From a bacterium (GTDB lineage: Bacteria > Pseudomonadota > Gammaproteobacteria > Berkiellales > Berkiellaceae), in the NCBI GenBank assembly GCA_009927065.1, contig RFNU01000236.1:1-13304 (forward strand): a stretch of 13,304 nucleotides of DNA. The letters are read 5' to 3'. The notes beneath the pieces were generated by a model that was not told where the DNA came from, made no database searches, and worked only from the letters and a program-made list of their open reading frames with translations. The translations under genes were made by a program, and so were the position numbers. Position 1 is the stretch's first letter. The number at the start of each line of letters is the position of its first letter. This document shows, piece after piece, positions 1 to 6,682 of this stretch.

Positions 1-24
1 CAGCACAGTGTTGCTGTCGCCTAA
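1..24 (+). pseudogene. C-terminal tail of a probable TnpB, cut by the window edge
   Basis: Reading from base 1 gives the residues QHSVAVA and then a TAA stop at 22-24. Only seven codons are visible, so the protein cannot be identified from its own sequence. The call rests on position: the stop lies seven bases before a transposon right-end hairpin, and in IS200/IS605 elements the tnpB gene usually ends just inside that end. TnpB is an RNA-guided nuclease encoded by these elements. Whether the gene upstream is intact cannot be seen here. 'Pseudogene' is used only to mark a partial call. Confidence 0.35.
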
Positions 25-59
25 TCGGAAGCCCGCTCATTCATGGGCGGGTAGTTCAC
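25..59 (+). mobile_element. Right end of an IS200/IS605-family element, with hairpin
   Basis: Bases 31-39 pair with 44-52 to form a nearly perfect hairpin with a four-base loop (one G-T at its base and one inside). It is preceded by GGAA and followed by AGTTCAC. An 'AAGCCC...GGGT-AGTTCAC' arrangement is the usual look of the right end of IS200/IS605-type transposons carrying tnpB. There it serves as the single-strand hairpin recognised by the TnpA transposase and as the 3' scaffold of the TnpB guide RNA. By that analogy, the bases from about 60 onwards would be the guide portion of the RNA. The transposase and left end lie outside the window. The GC-rich hairpin contrasts with the AT-rich surroundings. 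The exact cleavage position is inferred. Confidence 0.65.
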
Positions 60-104
60 AGCTATACTTCTTTACAGAGTATTAATTATTGTGAGGGCTG
101 AACT

Positions 105-3100
105 ATGCCTTTAAGTGTTGCTTATAAAGAATGGATATTAAGCGATTTTTTAATCTGCGAATTTTTAAAAAAAGAAGAACATGTTCAATGGATTGCAGTG
201 TTAATACAGTTGAGTTCAGCTCTTGATGGTTGCAAAGAGCAATCAGTCACTCTTTATGGCTTAACAGAGATTTTTACTCCAACATCTTTTCATTTTGGAC
301 AAGGAGCCATAGCTGATTTAGCTTTATCAAAATGTGAGATCTTATCCGATCCCAGTATCATGGGTATTACTGAAGAGACGTTAAGCGATTTTATTGAGTT
401 GATGCGTGAATTAATGTTGGAAGAAATAAGTCGATTACAACAGGATGCGCAAGAAGATTATATGAGCCGTAATCAATTAGCGTTTATGCTCAAAGAGTTT
501 TTCCAGCGTACGAGCGAATCTCGGTCTGTAACGTACGCGTATCCTTTTCAAAAGTTAAATGATTTAGGGCCAAAATTTAAAGAACTGATGCAAAAAGATC
601 AAGGTAGCGCTATAGCATTAATTGATTTTACTCTTAATCTCATAAGAGCTATTGATCCGCAAATTACGATCATGATGTTAGATCATTTCATCAATAAGCT
701 CAATAAGGGTATATGTCAAAGATATCACGATGTAAAAACCACACAGCTTCAAGCACAGCCCCAAAAAATATTATCTAATTTTGTTCTTCCATGGATGTTG
801 CCATTAAAACAGAGGATTATTCGGCTGCAAGATGAAGATCAACAACTCGCTTTTCAGTGTGTTATTGAACGTTTAGATCCTTGTAGTAGCGAACAAGCTC
901 TCAATGGAGAAGAAGATGATGCATCCCAAGAAACTGTTTTTTTTCAATTCGATTTAACTCGATTTGATCAGGTTATTGATCATGATTTTGTTCCTGATGT
1001 TAATGCGTTCAAAAGGCAAGAGGCCTATGATAATCAATTGGTAGATCTTCATAGCCATTCTCAAACATTATCAACTATTGTAGAAGATCTTGATGAAAAT
1101 GGTGAACAGATTGAACAGCAAGAGCCGATTCTCATTGATGAACATGACATGAATCTGAGATCATCAAATTCTCAGGTGTCTTTCATCAACGAATTCTGTC
1201 TGCCATCATTAGAACTCCCTGGTCATGATGAAGAAATAGACTCCATCGATTCTTTTGAGTTAGCACGCAGAGAAGATGCGTATAAATTCAAACGATTTCT
1301 AGGTTTATCGCGTATTCGTTTAGCATTAGAAGAATCAAGATTATCATGGTGTGAATTACCAGAAATAGATCATTATGTTATGAATTTATGGATCTTCGTC
1401 GATAATAGAGGTTATGATCATAACAATGGAGAGGCTCATTATTTTAGGCAGAAAATGTTTTCATTAATGAGCAACTTAGCTGAGTGTCAACGACCTCATT
1501 TATTAGCATTACTTCGCGAACATATTCATGTCTTAGGATCTGATCAACAATCCCTTTTGCATGAATATATTAAAAATCAAGAAAGACCTTCTCTAACAAT
1601 CATCAACACTTTGATTGAGTTAGGAGTTGATATTAATCATCAAGATAATATAGGCAATACTGTCTACCATGCTCTTGCGATTTATGCCAATAAGAATGAT
1701 GTTTTTTATGATCAAACTGTAGCTATTTTTAATCTCTTGATTGAGCATTGCCCACAAGCATTAAGCTACGCCAATAAAAAAGGAAAGACATGTTTAGATT
1801 TAGTGGTTGAATACAATACAGCGGTTTTAATGCCGTGTTTAGAAAAGTATATTAATATCAGACACAATTCTCAGTCTGTATCAACACTGTTGTATGCATT
1901 AAGATTCGAAGCTTTTGATATTGCTCATGATTTAATTGATGACAATAATTATGATAAGGATATTGAATTTCAAGCATTAGAGTTAGCATGGAACAATGGC
2001 TGGACAAGTATTGGGATGAAACTACTGAGATCAATCCATCCTGATCGGATTCAAGAGATAACGTTGAGTTATGGTGGCACGTTATTACACGCTGCTGTCT
2101 ACTCTGATGAATGTGACACTGATATGATTAATGAACTGATTGAAATGAGATTAGATCTGAATGCGTTAGATAATGAGGGTAAAACATTCGCTGCTTACGC
2201 TCTGGATAAAGCTAAGCTCTATCCTATTTTTATACCGTGTGCGATTGAAATTTTAACCTATGCCAGTTTCCGCGATAGACGTATCCTTCACTCTCGTGAT
2301 CAGTATGGCAAAAACTGTTTTGATTTAATTATGACTTATGATTTACATGATGTTATCGATCCATTATGTGCTTTTTACAATTTATCGCAGATCTATTCTT
2401 TTGAGTTAATCGCTGAACATTTAGAAAAGAGCAATAAGGTTATTTGCACATTAATTGAAAAAGGCTTTTTTCCTCATGATCGTAAAAGAGAGCTTTTTGA
2501 GTTAATGCTTCAAGTAAAATCAATTGAGCCTATGATAGCATTAATAGAACATTGCACGGTTTTTGAGTTAGAAGCCATTTATTTGATAACAGGTGATACG
2601 TTATTGCATTTTGCTATTTTATCGAAACACCCGGATCTTTTTAAGACTTTATTATTCAAAGGTCTCGATCCTTTCAAATTCAATTCTTATCGAGCTTTTC
2701 ATCAAATCAATATGAATGCTTGTCAGTTACTAGAAGATCAAGTTTCTGTTGAATCCTTAGAGTTACGTATGATGAACGATCAATTGAAAGAGTATCTTTA
2801 TCATCATAATGAATTTATAAAATCATTCTTAATCAAAGATGCTATGAAACAAGGCCACATCAAATGGGCTGATATTATTGCAGTCCCTAAAAAAACACAG
2901 GATTTATGGCTAAAGATTTTTTCCTCTCCAAGATTAGCAGAGACAAAGGAATTAGATTGGCATCATTTACTGCTTACACTAGTCTTCAATCATCATTATC
3001 TTTTATTACGTATCCTGATGCATATTCCCAATATCAATTTGAATGCAACTGACAAACATCAACAAACAGTAGTGCATAAGTATGTTAACGCTCATCCACG

Positions 3101-3824
3101 ATTCGCAATGATTGAGCTTTTACTGGAAATGGGCTTTGATTTTTCTCTTAAAGATGCGGCGGGTCAAACAGCACTGCATCTTTTACTTGATAAATTTTAC
3201 AATGATAACGGTGAGCAATTAGAAGCAGTCATGGTTTTTGATCATATTATTCATCAAAGAAGATCAGTCTTGTTGGTGAAAAATGCTTTAGGTCAGACAC
3301 CAATTGACTTAATTATTGAATTTGATTTAGCGATGTTTATTTACGCTATAAGAGTGATGTATGAGTGGCATGCAACGATAGGAGATTATTCTACGACATT
3401 AGATAAAGCATTAGAAAATCAATCCCATATGATTTCTAGTCAATTGATTGATTTAAAGTTATTTGATATTGATCATGCTCAGAGATATTTAATCTTAGCG
3501 TTAAAAAATAAGATGATTAAACAGGCTATTGAGTTGTTAAAATATATCGATAATACCCAACTTGATGAACTCTCTGTAGAGGGTGAAAATAGCCTTATCG
3601 TCTATAGTGTTAACATTCATTCGTTTGAGTTGTTTCAAGCTTGTTTACAAAGAGGTCTTAAGATTGAGTTTGAAATTCATTCACTGACTGATGAACAACT
3701 TTTTGAGCACTGTCAAAGTCTCTTTGGTGTCACTCAGCAAGCCTTATGCTTTAGTACGCAGTCTGTTTGTCTGCAAAAATCAGATTCTGTCCTCTTTAAA
3801 GAAAAAAGCGTTAATAGATTATAG
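105..3824 (+). CDS. Large ankyrin-like repeat protein, effector-like
   Basis: This is a 1239-residue protein with no visible signal peptide or membrane segments. Residues 1 to about 450 resemble no family I recognise: a helical part (1-260), then an acidic, probably disordered stretch (about 262-390) rich in D, E, Q and S. From about 452 to 1208 it is built of ankyrin-type units. Clear examples are LIELGVDINHQDNIGNT near 503-519, GGTLLHAAV at 658, GDTLLHFAI at 830 and LLLEMGFDFSLKDAAGQTAL near 1005-1024. These fall in a higher-order repeat described separately. Ankyrin folds bind proteins, and in intracellular gammaproteobacteria large ankyrin proteins are often secreted host-directed effectors. 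That role is inferred from architecture only, and no secretion signal was recognised at the C terminus. The ATG at 105 follows GAGGG at 93-97 with good spacing. The gene starts 46 bases after a transposon end and appears to be transcribed alone. Confidence 0.85.
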   Translation: MPLSVAYKEWILSDFLICEFLKKEEHVQWIAVLIQLSSALDGCKEQSVTLYGLTEIFTPTSFHFGQGAIADLALSKCEILSDPSIMGITEETLSDFIELMRELMLEEISRLQQDAQEDYMSRNQLAFMLKEFFQRTSESRSVTYAYPFQKLNDLGPKFKELMQKDQGSAIALIDFTLNLIRAIDPQITIMMLDHFINKLNKGICQRYHDVKTTQLQAQPQKILSNFVLPWMLPLKQRIIRLQDEDQQLAFQCVIERLDPCSSEQALNGEEDDASQETVFFQFDLTRFDQVIDHDFVPDVNAFKRQEAYDNQLVDLHSHSQTLSTIVEDLDENGEQIEQQEPILIDEHDMNLRSSNSQVSFINEFCLPSLELPGHDEEIDSIDSFELARREDAYKFKRFLGLSRIRLALEESRLSWCELPEIDHYVMNLWIFVDNRGYDHNNGEAHYFRQKMFSLMSNLAECQRPHLLALLREHIHVLGSDQQSLLHEYIKNQERPSLTIINTLIELGVDINHQDNIGNTVYHALAIYANKNDVFYDQTVAIFNLLIEHCPQALSYANKKGKTCLDLVVEYNTAVLMPCLEKYINIRHNSQSVSTLLYALRFEAFDIAHDLIDDNNYDKDIEFQALELAWNNGWTSIGMKLLRSIHPDRIQEITLSYGGTLLHAAVYSDECDTDMINELIEMRLDLNALDNEGKTFAAYALDKAKLYPIFIPCAIEILTYASFRDRRILHSRDQYGKNCFDLIMTYDLHDVIDPLCAFYNLSQIYSFELIAEHLEKSNKVICTLIEKGFFPHDRKRELFELMLQVKSIEPMIALIEHCTVFELEAIYLITGDTLLHFAILSKHPDLFKTLLFKGLDPFKFNSYRAFHQINMNACQLLEDQVSVESLELRMMNDQLKEYLYHHNEFIKSFLIKDAMKQGHIKWADIIAVPKKTQDLWLKIFSSPRLAETKELDWHHLLLTLVFNHHYLLLRILMHIPNINLNATDKHQQTVVHKYVNAHPRFAMIELLLEMGFDFSLKDAAGQTALHLLLDKFYNDNGEQLEAVMVFDHIIHQRRSVLLVKNALGQTPIDLIIEFDLAMFIYAIRVMYEWHATIGDYSTTLDKALENQSHMISSQLIDLKLFDIDHAQRYLILALKNKMIKQAIELLKYIDNTQLDELSVEGENSLIVYSVNIHSFELFQACLQRGLKIEFEIHSLTDEQLFEHCQSLFGVTQQALCFSTQSVCLQKSDSVLFKEKSVNRL
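1545..3728 (+). repeat. Protein-level super-repeat of about 156-177 residues
   Basis: The ankyrin-like part of the protein encoded at 105-3824 repeats at two scales. Besides ordinary units of about 33 residues, the same block order recurs. A 'TLLH'-type unit begins at residues 481, 658, 830, 986 and 1160, giving spacings of 177, 172, 156 and 174. About 77-79 residues into blocks 1, 2 and 4 comes a G(K/Q)(T/N)xxDLxxx(Y/F) signature (560-570, 735-745, 1063-1073). Each block ends in a helix pair leading into the next 'LLH' unit (625-661, 798-834, 955-991, 1129-1167). Block 3 is shorter and lacks the DL signature. The repeats have diverged too far to see at DNA level, which indicates old internal duplication. 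Confidence 0.65.
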
Positions 3825-3848
3825 GATATATCATAATAAAATCTCTTG

Positions 3849-3927
3849 GTTTTTTTAATATTTTATATTTTATAAAAAAACATCTTCTATGAATAATAAT
3901 GTTTTTATAAAAAAACTTTTATTATTC
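3849..3927 (+). terminator. Two consecutive AT-rich hairpins after the ankyrin gene
   Basis: GTTTTTTT at 3849-3856 pairs with AAAAAAAC at 3874-3881. Next, GAATAATAA at 3891-3899 pairs with TTATTATTC at 3919-3927, enclosing GTTTTT/AAAAAC (3901-3906 and 3911-3916). Both share a GT(n)...A(n)C core. They follow the ankyrin gene stop by 25 and 67 bases and probably mark its transcript end. The stems have almost no G-C pairs, so they are not textbook intrinsic terminators. They could equally be AT-rich spacer or nucleoid-protein binding DNA. Confidence 0.35.
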
Positions 3928-3972
3928 AACAAAAATATTTATTTTTTTAATAAATTATCCTATCGAAAATTA

Positions 3973-4012
3973 CGAAGATATACACTTCGCTTATCCCTTT
4001 TTTAGCTATAAA
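3973..4012 (+). promoter_or_regulatory. Possible promoter of the FleQ-like gene, with a dyad
   Basis: A TATAAA at 4007-4012 could be a -10 element, placing a start near 4018-4021, just before the structured leader. There is no good -35 hexamer at the right distance. Instead the dyad CGAAG (3973-3977) / CTTCG (3985-3989) covers that position, as an activator site might. No sigma-54 type GG-N10-GC promoter was found. The surrounding sequence is so AT-rich that chance -10 matches are frequent. Confidence 0.3.
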
Positions 4013-4017
4013 AATAT

Positions 4018-4221
4018 AAAGGCCTTTGCTAAGATGCTGTGTTTATTATTCGTATGAGTAACAGGCACGCTTCTTCATTGTACTCATAGTCTTTAAGGCT
4101 TAAATATTGGGATCAATTTAAAGTTAGCGAATAAGAATAAGGAGGTTGCGAGAAGAGGGCGGCTAATACAAGCTGTGCGCTATCCCCACTCAAAATTTTT
4201 GAGTTTTCTCGCGTAATCTGT
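4018..4221 (+). ncRNA. Structured 5' leader of the FleQ-like gene, candidate cis-regulatory RNA
   Basis: The leader can fold into two three-way junctions. Junction 1 has helices 4046-4052/4128-4134, 4053-4060/4081-4088 (eight perfect pairs) and 4091-4096/4118-4123, the last continued by 4106-4109/4114-4117. Junction 2 is closed by GCGAGAA 4148-4154 with TTCTCGC 4206-4212. It contains hairpins 4159-4164/4171-4176 and ACTCAAAA 4188-4195 / TTTTGAGT 4197-4204. Between the junctions lies TAAGGAGGT (4138-4146), a full-length Shine-Dalgarno match with no usable start codon close by. If junction 2 forms, only base 4146 and bases 4214-4221 separate it from the ATG at 4222. GCCTT at 4022-4026 could also pair with AAGGC at 4095-4099 and would disrupt junction 1. 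I do not recognise it as a known riboswitch, 6S RNA, SRP RNA or RNase P RNA. The fold was worked out by hand. Confidence 0.45.
4138..4146 (+). promoter_or_regulatory. Full-strength but distant Shine-Dalgarno sequence
   Basis: TAAGGAGGT matches the complement of the 16S rRNA 3' end across nine bases. The nearest start codon in the downstream gene's frame is the ATG at 4222, 76 bases from the last G of GGAGG. That ATG has no ribosome binding site of its own: the bases just before it read GTAATCTGT. The TAA in this motif (4138-4140) is also the in-frame stop upstream of the gene, and no ATG, GTG or TTG occurs in that frame between 4141 and 4221. Confidence 0.5.
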
Positions 4222-5346
4222 ATGAGGGAATTTTTAGCACCAAGGTTATATTTCTTTATTTCATATAATACGTTGAAAAAAAATTTGATTCATTTTGCTG
4301 AACAACTTGGCTGTATTATTGAAGATGGTTTTAGTCAACAGACGTTCGATCCTAACGGCTTTGCTCTGATTGATGATAACGTCAATCCTGACTTGATTCA
4401 TCGTTTAGCGAATAAGATATCTATTTTAGCGTTCAGCGAGACATTGATAACACCATTGGCTGTGCATCATTTAAATCCAACATTATCATTAACAACATTC
4501 AAAAAAGTTATCTTTGGATTGTTACCTTCGATGGAACAAAACGGGATTCATGATATCTTGATAGGTCAATCATCATGTTGGCAAATAATGCTCGAACATA
4601 TTGAGCTCGCTTCAAAAAAAGATTGTACTGTTGTTATTCAAGGAGAGTCAGGAACAGGGAAGGAAATTGTTGCTAAAACCATACATCAGTTATCATCACG
4701 CTCAAAACAGCCTTTTGTTCCTGTGAATTGCGGGGCTATTCCTGCTGATTTAGTAGAGAGTGAACTGTTTGGTCATGAAAAAGGATCGTTTACTGGTGCA
4801 GTTGCATCACGTGCTGGTAAATTTGAAGCTGTGACAACAGGAACACTCTTTCTCGATGAAATCGGTGATATGCCGATGAGCATGCAAGTCAAGCTTCTGA
4901 GAGTTTTACAAGAAAAAAAGTTTGAACGAGTGGGTTCTAATAAATTTATAGGATTTCAAGGACGCTTAATTAGTGCAACGCACCAGATTCTTTCTCGTTT
5001 AGTCGAGCAGAAACTTTTTCGAGAAGATTTGTTTTATCGTTTGAATGTGTTACCTATTTATGTACCACCCTTGCGCGAACGTTTAGAGGATATTCCTTGT
5101 ATTATCGATCATATTGTTCAACGTGAAATGATGAAGATTCAATTTTCATCACAAGCAATCGCAGAGTTAATGCTCTATCATTGGCCAGGCAATGTTAGAC
5201 AATTAATCAATTTATTAGAGCGAGCAGAAGTTTTTTATGGTCATATTACTCTTGAAGAACATCATGTTAGAGAGCTACTCAAATATGAACCACAACACTC
5301 CTTAGCCTTTATTGAAAAAAATAATACTTTGATTTCATCAAAATAA
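4222..5346 (+). CDS. FleQ-like sigma-54 activator lacking its DNA-binding domain
   Basis: The protein has 374 residues, against about 490 for FleQ, the flagellar and biofilm master regulator of Pseudomonas. Residues 1-108 match the position of the FleQ N-terminal receiver-like domain but are strongly diverged. Residues 112-345 form a sigma-54-interacting AAA+ ATPase: Walker A GESGTGKE (141-148), sigma-54 loop GSFTGA (188-193), Walker B LFLDE (209-213), arginine fingers in FREDLFYRL (266-274) and sensor II WPGNVRQL (321-328). SATH at 251-254 matches the AATH of FleQ rather than the usual AATN, supporting FleQ ancestry. The Fis-type helix-turn-helix is absent: the protein ends 29 residues after the AAA+ lid, and no other frame downstream supplies one. 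The FleQ 'LFRS' motif is not conserved (IHDI), and KEVVARN reads KEIVAKT, so c-di-GMP binding is doubtful. ATPase activity looks intact. It is the first gene of a probable three-gene unit. Confidence 0.85.
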   Translation: MREFLAPRLYFFISYNTLKKNLIHFAEQLGCIIEDGFSQQTFDPNGFALIDDNVNPDLIHRLANKISILAFSETLITPLAVHHLNPTLSLTTFKKVIFGLLPSMEQNGIHDILIGQSSCWQIMLEHIELASKKDCTVVIQGESGTGKEIVAKTIHQLSSRSKQPFVPVNCGAIPADLVESELFGHEKGSFTGAVASRAGKFEAVTTGTLFLDEIGDMPMSMQVKLLRVLQEKKFERVGSNKFIGFQGRLISATHQILSRLVEQKLFREDLFYRLNVLPIYVPPLRERLEDIPCIIDHIVQREMMKIQFSSQAIAELMLYHWPGNVRQLINLLERAEVFYGHITLEEHHVRELLKYEPQHSLAFIEKNNTLISSK

Positions 5347-5406
5347 TCCTATCTTGGCTTCAAAGTTGCATGACACTAAGTAAGTCTTATTTGTAACAAG
5401 ATAAAC

Positions 5407-6288
5407 ATGAACTTAGTTTTATATACAAAAAATGATGAATTGAAAGAGTTTTTTAAAAAAGCCTTACCACCATCATTACAAAAAGAGTATTTTAATCAAG
5501 AGGCAGCACTTAAAGATTTTTTAAAAAAGTTGACAATTCCAACACAAGTTATTCTTGATAAAGATACTTTTACTTTTAGTTTAAAGTCTTTTTTACAACA
5601 AAATAAATTTCATCATGTTATATGTGTCAGTCATGTATTAAATTTTCACGAGTCTTTAGAGTTAATTCACTTAGGCAGTATTGTCATTACATGGCATGAA
5701 TTAACGTATTTAGATTGGTGGTGGAACCGGAGCATGATTTCTTTTCAAAAAAGAAAACTTGAAGAACTTAACCATCACGCAGTTATTTTTATTCCTCATA
5801 CTCAAGTATTAAAAATACGACATTTTTTTGAAAGTTCTATATGGCGCCTCTTTTATCAAGCAAAACCAAGAATACTGACACTAGATGGTAGCGATCATTC
5901 AGGTAAGTATCTTGATTTATGTTTGATTTTTTTTAAAACAATGCAGCGTCATAATACCCAAGAAGCTCTTGCAATTGCTGTGAAAAACTTTAGCGCTATT
6001 TCACCGATGGGTTTTAGAGAACTGTTAAAAATCTATAAACAGTATGAGCCATTTTTCCAAAACTTAAAGCTTTTTATCTACTTTGATGCCAATCATTCTA
6101 ATTTTGATAGGGCTTTTGATAACTGCTCTACGCATCTGAATTCAAAGATCTTTAGGTTGGATTGTAAAAAAATAGAGCGAATGAACCAAAAGTTATTAGC
6201 AACTGAGCAAACAGAAGAGCTTTATCAGCATATCAGTCAGTTTCTCCTTATTGAGGAAGCTGCTTTATCGTGGAAAAGTTTAGTTTAA
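5407..6288 (+). CDS. Unrecognised protein, probably a decayed receiver-AAA+ regulator
   Basis: This 293-residue protein starts 60 bases after the FleQ-like gene. I do not recognise the family by name. Residues 1 to about 110 have the alternating strand-helix order of a receiver domain: strand 2-6, acidic 'ILDKD' at 49-53, strand 'VICVS' at 71-75, and 'HLGSIVIT' at 88-95 where receivers have 'xxGAxxyl'. The usual N-terminal acidic pair and C-terminal lysine are not evident. Residues 125-285 follow the order of the neighbouring AAA+ domain: 'FIPHTQVLKI' like the pre-Walker segment, GSDHSGKY (161-168) at the Walker A position, LFIYFDAN (222-229) at Walker B, and a segment at 246-264 like sensor I. 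The GxxFTGA loop, Walker B glutamate, arginine fingers and lid are missing. I infer a catalytically dead paralogue that may regulate its neighbour. An unrelated P-loop-like protein is possible. Confidence 0.6.
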   Translation: MNLVLYTKNDELKEFFKKALPPSLQKEYFNQEAALKDFLKKLTIPTQVILDKDTFTFSLKSFLQQNKFHHVICVSHVLNFHESLELIHLGSIVITWHELTYLDWWWNRSMISFQKRKLEELNHHAVIFIPHTQVLKIRHFFESSIWRLFYQAKPRILTLDGSDHSGKYLDLCLIFFKTMQRHNTQEALAIAVKNFSAISPMGFRELLKIYKQYEPFFQNLKLFIYFDANHSNFDRAFDNCSTHLNSKIFRLDCKKIERMNQKLLATEQTEELYQHISQFLLIEEAALSWKSLV

Positions 6289-6294
6289 TAGAAT

Positions 6295-6322
6295 TTGATT
6301 AATCGCGATAATTTATCATACT
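6295..6322 (+). promoter_or_regulatory. Possible internal promoter for the STAS gene
   Basis: TTGATT (6295-6300) and CATACT (6317-6322) are separated by 16 bases, placing a start near 6330, about 33 bases before the STAS start codon. The match is moderate in an AT-rich gap. It would allow the STAS gene to be transcribed apart from the two regulators upstream. Confidence 0.3.
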
Positions 6323-6362
6323 TAGTAAAAGAAGATAGTTTTTTTAATGGAGTTTTACAAAA

Positions 6363-6668
6363 ATGAGTATTCAATCCACCTCATCAGCAGATGGCAAAAC
6401 ATTGACGATAGCTGTTAAAGGACGCTTTGATTTTTCATCATTACAGATTTTCAGAAATGCTTATGAGAAGGTAGAAATCAAGCCAGAGCATTATCTTGTT
6501 GATTTAAAAGAATCAGAATATCTTGATTCATCTGCATTAGGCATGCTTTTGGCATTGCGTGATTATGCTGGTGGCGATACCGCTGATGTTAAAATCATTA
6601 ATTGTAGTAATGATGTTCGTAAAATTTTGCTTATTACAAAACTTGATGAATTATTTGATGTCAGTTAA
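6363..6668 (+). CDS. STAS-domain anti-sigma-factor antagonist
   Basis: This 101-residue protein is a single STAS domain of full length, of the SpoIIAA/RsbV type that also includes HsbA of Pseudomonas. The strand 'TLTIAVKGRFDFSS' (13-26) and the signature YLDSSALGMLLAL (53-65) are diagnostic. Ser57, the second serine of DSSALG, matches the serine phosphorylated in SpoIIAA. In the family the unphosphorylated form binds an anti-sigma factor or switch kinase and frees its partner, and kinase and phosphatase partners set the state. None of those partners is in this window. The ATG at 6363 follows GGAG in 'AATGGAGTTTTAC' with an acceptable gap. The gene lies 74 bases after the decayed regulator and is followed by a terminator hairpin. 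In Pseudomonas, HsbA acts on flagellar and biofilm control, which fits the FleQ-like gene upstream, but orthology is unproven. Confidence 0.85.
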   Translation: MSIQSTSSADGKTLTIAVKGRFDFSSLQIFRNAYEKVEIKPEHYLVDLKESEYLDSSALGMLLALRDYAGGDTADVKIINCSNDVRKILLITKLDELFDVS

Positions 6669-6682
6669 TAAAGATGATTATC

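Noticed and set aside
4018..4221. Leader region as 6S RNA, SRP RNA, RNase P RNA, tmRNA or a tRNA
   Set aside because: None of their conserved sequences is present (for example no GGAAGCA of SRP RNA and no CCA-ended cloverleaf). The region is kept only as an unclassified structured leader.
4981..4986. Histidine in place of the usual asparagine after the sensor I region of the sigma-54 ATPase, as a sign of inactivation
   Set aside because: FleQ itself has ATH here, so this is a subgroup trait and not a defect.
5347..5406. Possible frameshifted helix-turn-helix of the FleQ-like gene
   Set aside because: I read the other frames of this gap. None encodes a Fis-type helix-turn-helix, and 60 bases are too few for one.
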